From Halosimplex aquaticum (GTDB lineage: Archaea; Halobacteriota; Halobacteria; Halobacteriales; Haloarculaceae): a stretch of DNA of 64,000 nucleotides. The notes under the pieces are model-generated. The model did not search any database. It was not told the DNA's origin and saw nothing but the letters and a program-made list of their open reading frames with translations. Position numbers and translations under genes: made by a program. Positions 62,784-64,000 of the stretch are shown here, piece by piece. The stretch is taken from contig NZ_CP118158.1 in assembly GCF_028747785.1 (NCBI RefSeq), positions 3,720,001 to 3,784,000 of the forward strand, read 5' to 3'. Numbering within the stretch: the first letter of the stretch is position 1; the number at the start of each line of letters is the position of its first letter.

Positions 62784-63806
62784 ATGAGCGACGAGACGCC
62801 ACGCGAGACGTTCGAACACGACCCGATCGGTCACGCCGAGGCGCGGGCCGGCATGACCGTCGGCGAACTCGCCGAGGAGTACGGCAACGCCGGCATCGGT
62901 GCCAGCGCCCTCCACGAGGCCGTCGACGTCTACGCCGAGATGCTCGACGACGACGTGACGAACTTCTTCGGCCTCGCGGGCGCGATGGTCCCGACCGGGA
63001 TGCGACGTATCATCGCCGACCTCATCCGCGACGGGCACGTCGACGCGCTGGTCACGACCGGCGCGAACCTCACCCACGACGCCATCGAGGCCATCGGCGG
63101 CAAGCACCATCACGGCCAGGTCCACGAAGAGGGCAAGACCGAGCGCGAACACGACGAGCGGCTCCGCGACGAGGGCGTCGACCGCATATACAACGTCTAC
63201 CTCCCCCAGGAGCACTTCGCGCTGTTCGAGAGCCACCTCCGCGACGAGGTGTTCCCGGCGCTGGAAGCCGAGTGCGAGGAGGACGGCGCCGTGAGCATCC
63301 AGCGGTTCACCGAGGAACTCGGGCGGGCGAACGCCGAGGTCAACGAGTCGGAAGATATCGACGAGGGGCCGGGCGTCGCGGCCGCCGCCTACGAACACGA
63401 CGTGCCAATCTACTGCCCGGCCGTTCAGGACTCCGTGCTGGGCCTGCAGGCGTGGATGTACTCCCAGACGAGCGAGTTCACGCTCGACGCGCTGGCGGAC
63501 ATGACGACCATCACCGACCAGGCGTTCGAGGCGGAGAAGGCGGGCGCGATGGTCGTCGGCGGGGGCGTCCCGAAGAACTACACGCTCCAGACGATGCTCG
63601 TCGCGCCCGACGCGTACGACTACGCCGTCCAGTTGACGATGGACACTCCCGAGACGGGCGGGCTCTCCGGCGCGACGCTGGACGAAGCGCGCTCGTGGGG
63701 CAAACTGGAGAAGGCCGCGCGCAACGCCTCCGTCTACGCCGACGCGACGATCACGCTTCCGCTGGTCGTCGCCGCCGCCCGCGAACGGGTCGAGAGCGAC
63801 GACTGA
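62784..63806 (+). CDS. dys: deoxyhypusine synthase
   Basis: 340 residues. NAD- and substrate-binding motifs are GLAGAMVPTGMRR, TTGANLTHDAIEAIGGKHHHG and the catalytic-lysine region VGGGVPKNYTLQT. It transfers an aminobutyl (or, in haloarchaea, probably an agmatine-derived) group to the lysine of aIF5A. It lies 6 kb downstream of aIF5A and agmatinase on the same strand, matching the clustering reported for Haloferax. The ATG at 62784 gives the conserved N-terminus. Confidence 0.95.
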   Translation: MSDETPRETFEHDPIGHAEARAGMTVGELAEEYGNAGIGASALHEAVDVYAEMLDDDVTNFFGLAGAMVPTGMRRIIADLIRDGHVDALVTTGANLTHDAIEAIGGKHHHGQVHEEGKTEREHDERLRDEGVDRIYNVYLPQEHFALFESHLRDEVFPALEAECEEDGAVSIQRFTEELGRANAEVNESEDIDEGPGVAAAAYEHDVPIYCPAVQDSVLGLQAWMYSQTSEFTLDALADMTTITDQAFEAEKAGAMVVGGGVPKNYTLQTMLVAPDAYDYAVQLTMDTPETGGLSGATLDEARSWGKLEKAARNASVYADATITLPLVVAAARERVESDD

Positions 63807-63962
63807 CTCCCTCGGTTTTGCCGGTTTCCCACCCCACTGGCTAGATTTGCGACCGGCCGAACGATTTACTCGGGTTTTAAAAATTAATTCTATGCCATCA
63901 ATTATCAAACGATCGGTTATCAGACCAGCTTTATCACCGACGGATGTGATCGATCGGGTACG

Positions 63963-64000
63963 ATGTCACAACACGGGACGGCGATGGACTCGCCGACAGC
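63963..64000 (+). CDS. start of a gene cut by the window edge
   Basis: Only 13 codons are visible (MSQHGTAMDSPTA), after a clear AT-rich, promoter-like stretch (TTTAAAAATTAATTC at 63875-63889). The frame cannot be identified further. Low certainty. Confidence 0.3.
   Translation, partial: MSQHGTAMDSPT

Overview
The window comes from a halophilic archaeon (class Halobacteria). The right half is very GC-rich, and its proteins are strongly acidic, dense in Asp and Glu. Family markers agree: aIF5A with deoxyhypusine synthase, an HTH-10 regulator, halocyanin, DUF7344, DUF1508 and TIGR02587/TIGR02588 proteins, and TATA-type promoters with very short leaders. Positions 1 to about 33.44 kb are visibly less GC-rich and consist almost entirely of DNA-modification, helicase, nuclease and replication-type genes. 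They end at a 42-base 3' fragment of a tRNA-Glu(CUC) gene. I read this as the right part of a genomic island integrated into that tRNA; its left end lies outside the window.

The island looks like an archaeal 7-deazaguanine DNA modification and restriction (Dpd-type) locus. A minus-strand run at 18.9-21.5 kb encodes QueD, QueE, FolE and QueC, enough to make preQ0 from GTP. Divergent from it are two adjacent tRNA-guanine-transglycosylase-fold proteins. The first (967 aa) resembles DpdA, which exchanges guanine for preQ0 in DNA, and carries an extra C-terminal CSGSK domain. The second (344 aa) is a compact TGT without a PUA domain. Behind them come a winged-helix-like protein, an ORC/CDC6-like ATPase and a PD-(D/E)XK zinc-ribbon nuclease. 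To the left, a tightly overlapping minus-strand operon (3.7-17.9 kb) encodes a UvrD-type helicase-nuclease, an unrecognised protein, then DpdG-like, DpdH-like, coiled-coil and DpdJ-like (DUF1998 helicase) proteins. Further left are a membrane AAA ATPase with a small membrane partner, an endonuclease/exonuclease/phosphatase-fold enzyme and an Nmad2 (nucleotide-modification-associated) protein cut by the window edge. No DpdB, DpdD, DpdE or DpdK homologue was recognised.

Positions 28.5-33.4 kb look like a replication module. About 2.5 kb has no convincing gene but holds four perfect 17-bp palindromes and one half-site at 154-166 bp intervals, a C-to-G strand-composition switch and AT-rich sequence. 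It is followed by a diverged primase large-subunit (PriL-like) gene.

From 33.5 kb on the content is ordinary haloarchaeal chromosome. It holds a nuclease-like conserved protein, an amidohydrolase, a malic enzyme/phosphotransacetylase fusion, two dehydrogenases, an HTH-10 regulator and a complete nos (nitrous oxide reductase) cluster on the minus strand (41.2-48.4 kb). The regulator gene and the nos operon share the palindrome CGAACATGTTCG upstream. Then follow tRNA-Glu(UUC), a TIGR02587/TIGR02588 pair, a five-repeat DUF1508 membrane protein, a Tat-exported protein in which a nuclease domain is split by an inserted repeat, an aminotransferase, aIF5A with agmatinase, a zinc-ribbon/winged-helix protein, a Nif3-like protein, a tRNA-binding protein, YchF, SprT and deoxyhypusine synthase. 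aIF5A, agmatinase and deoxyhypusine synthase together form the aIF5A modification neighbourhood.
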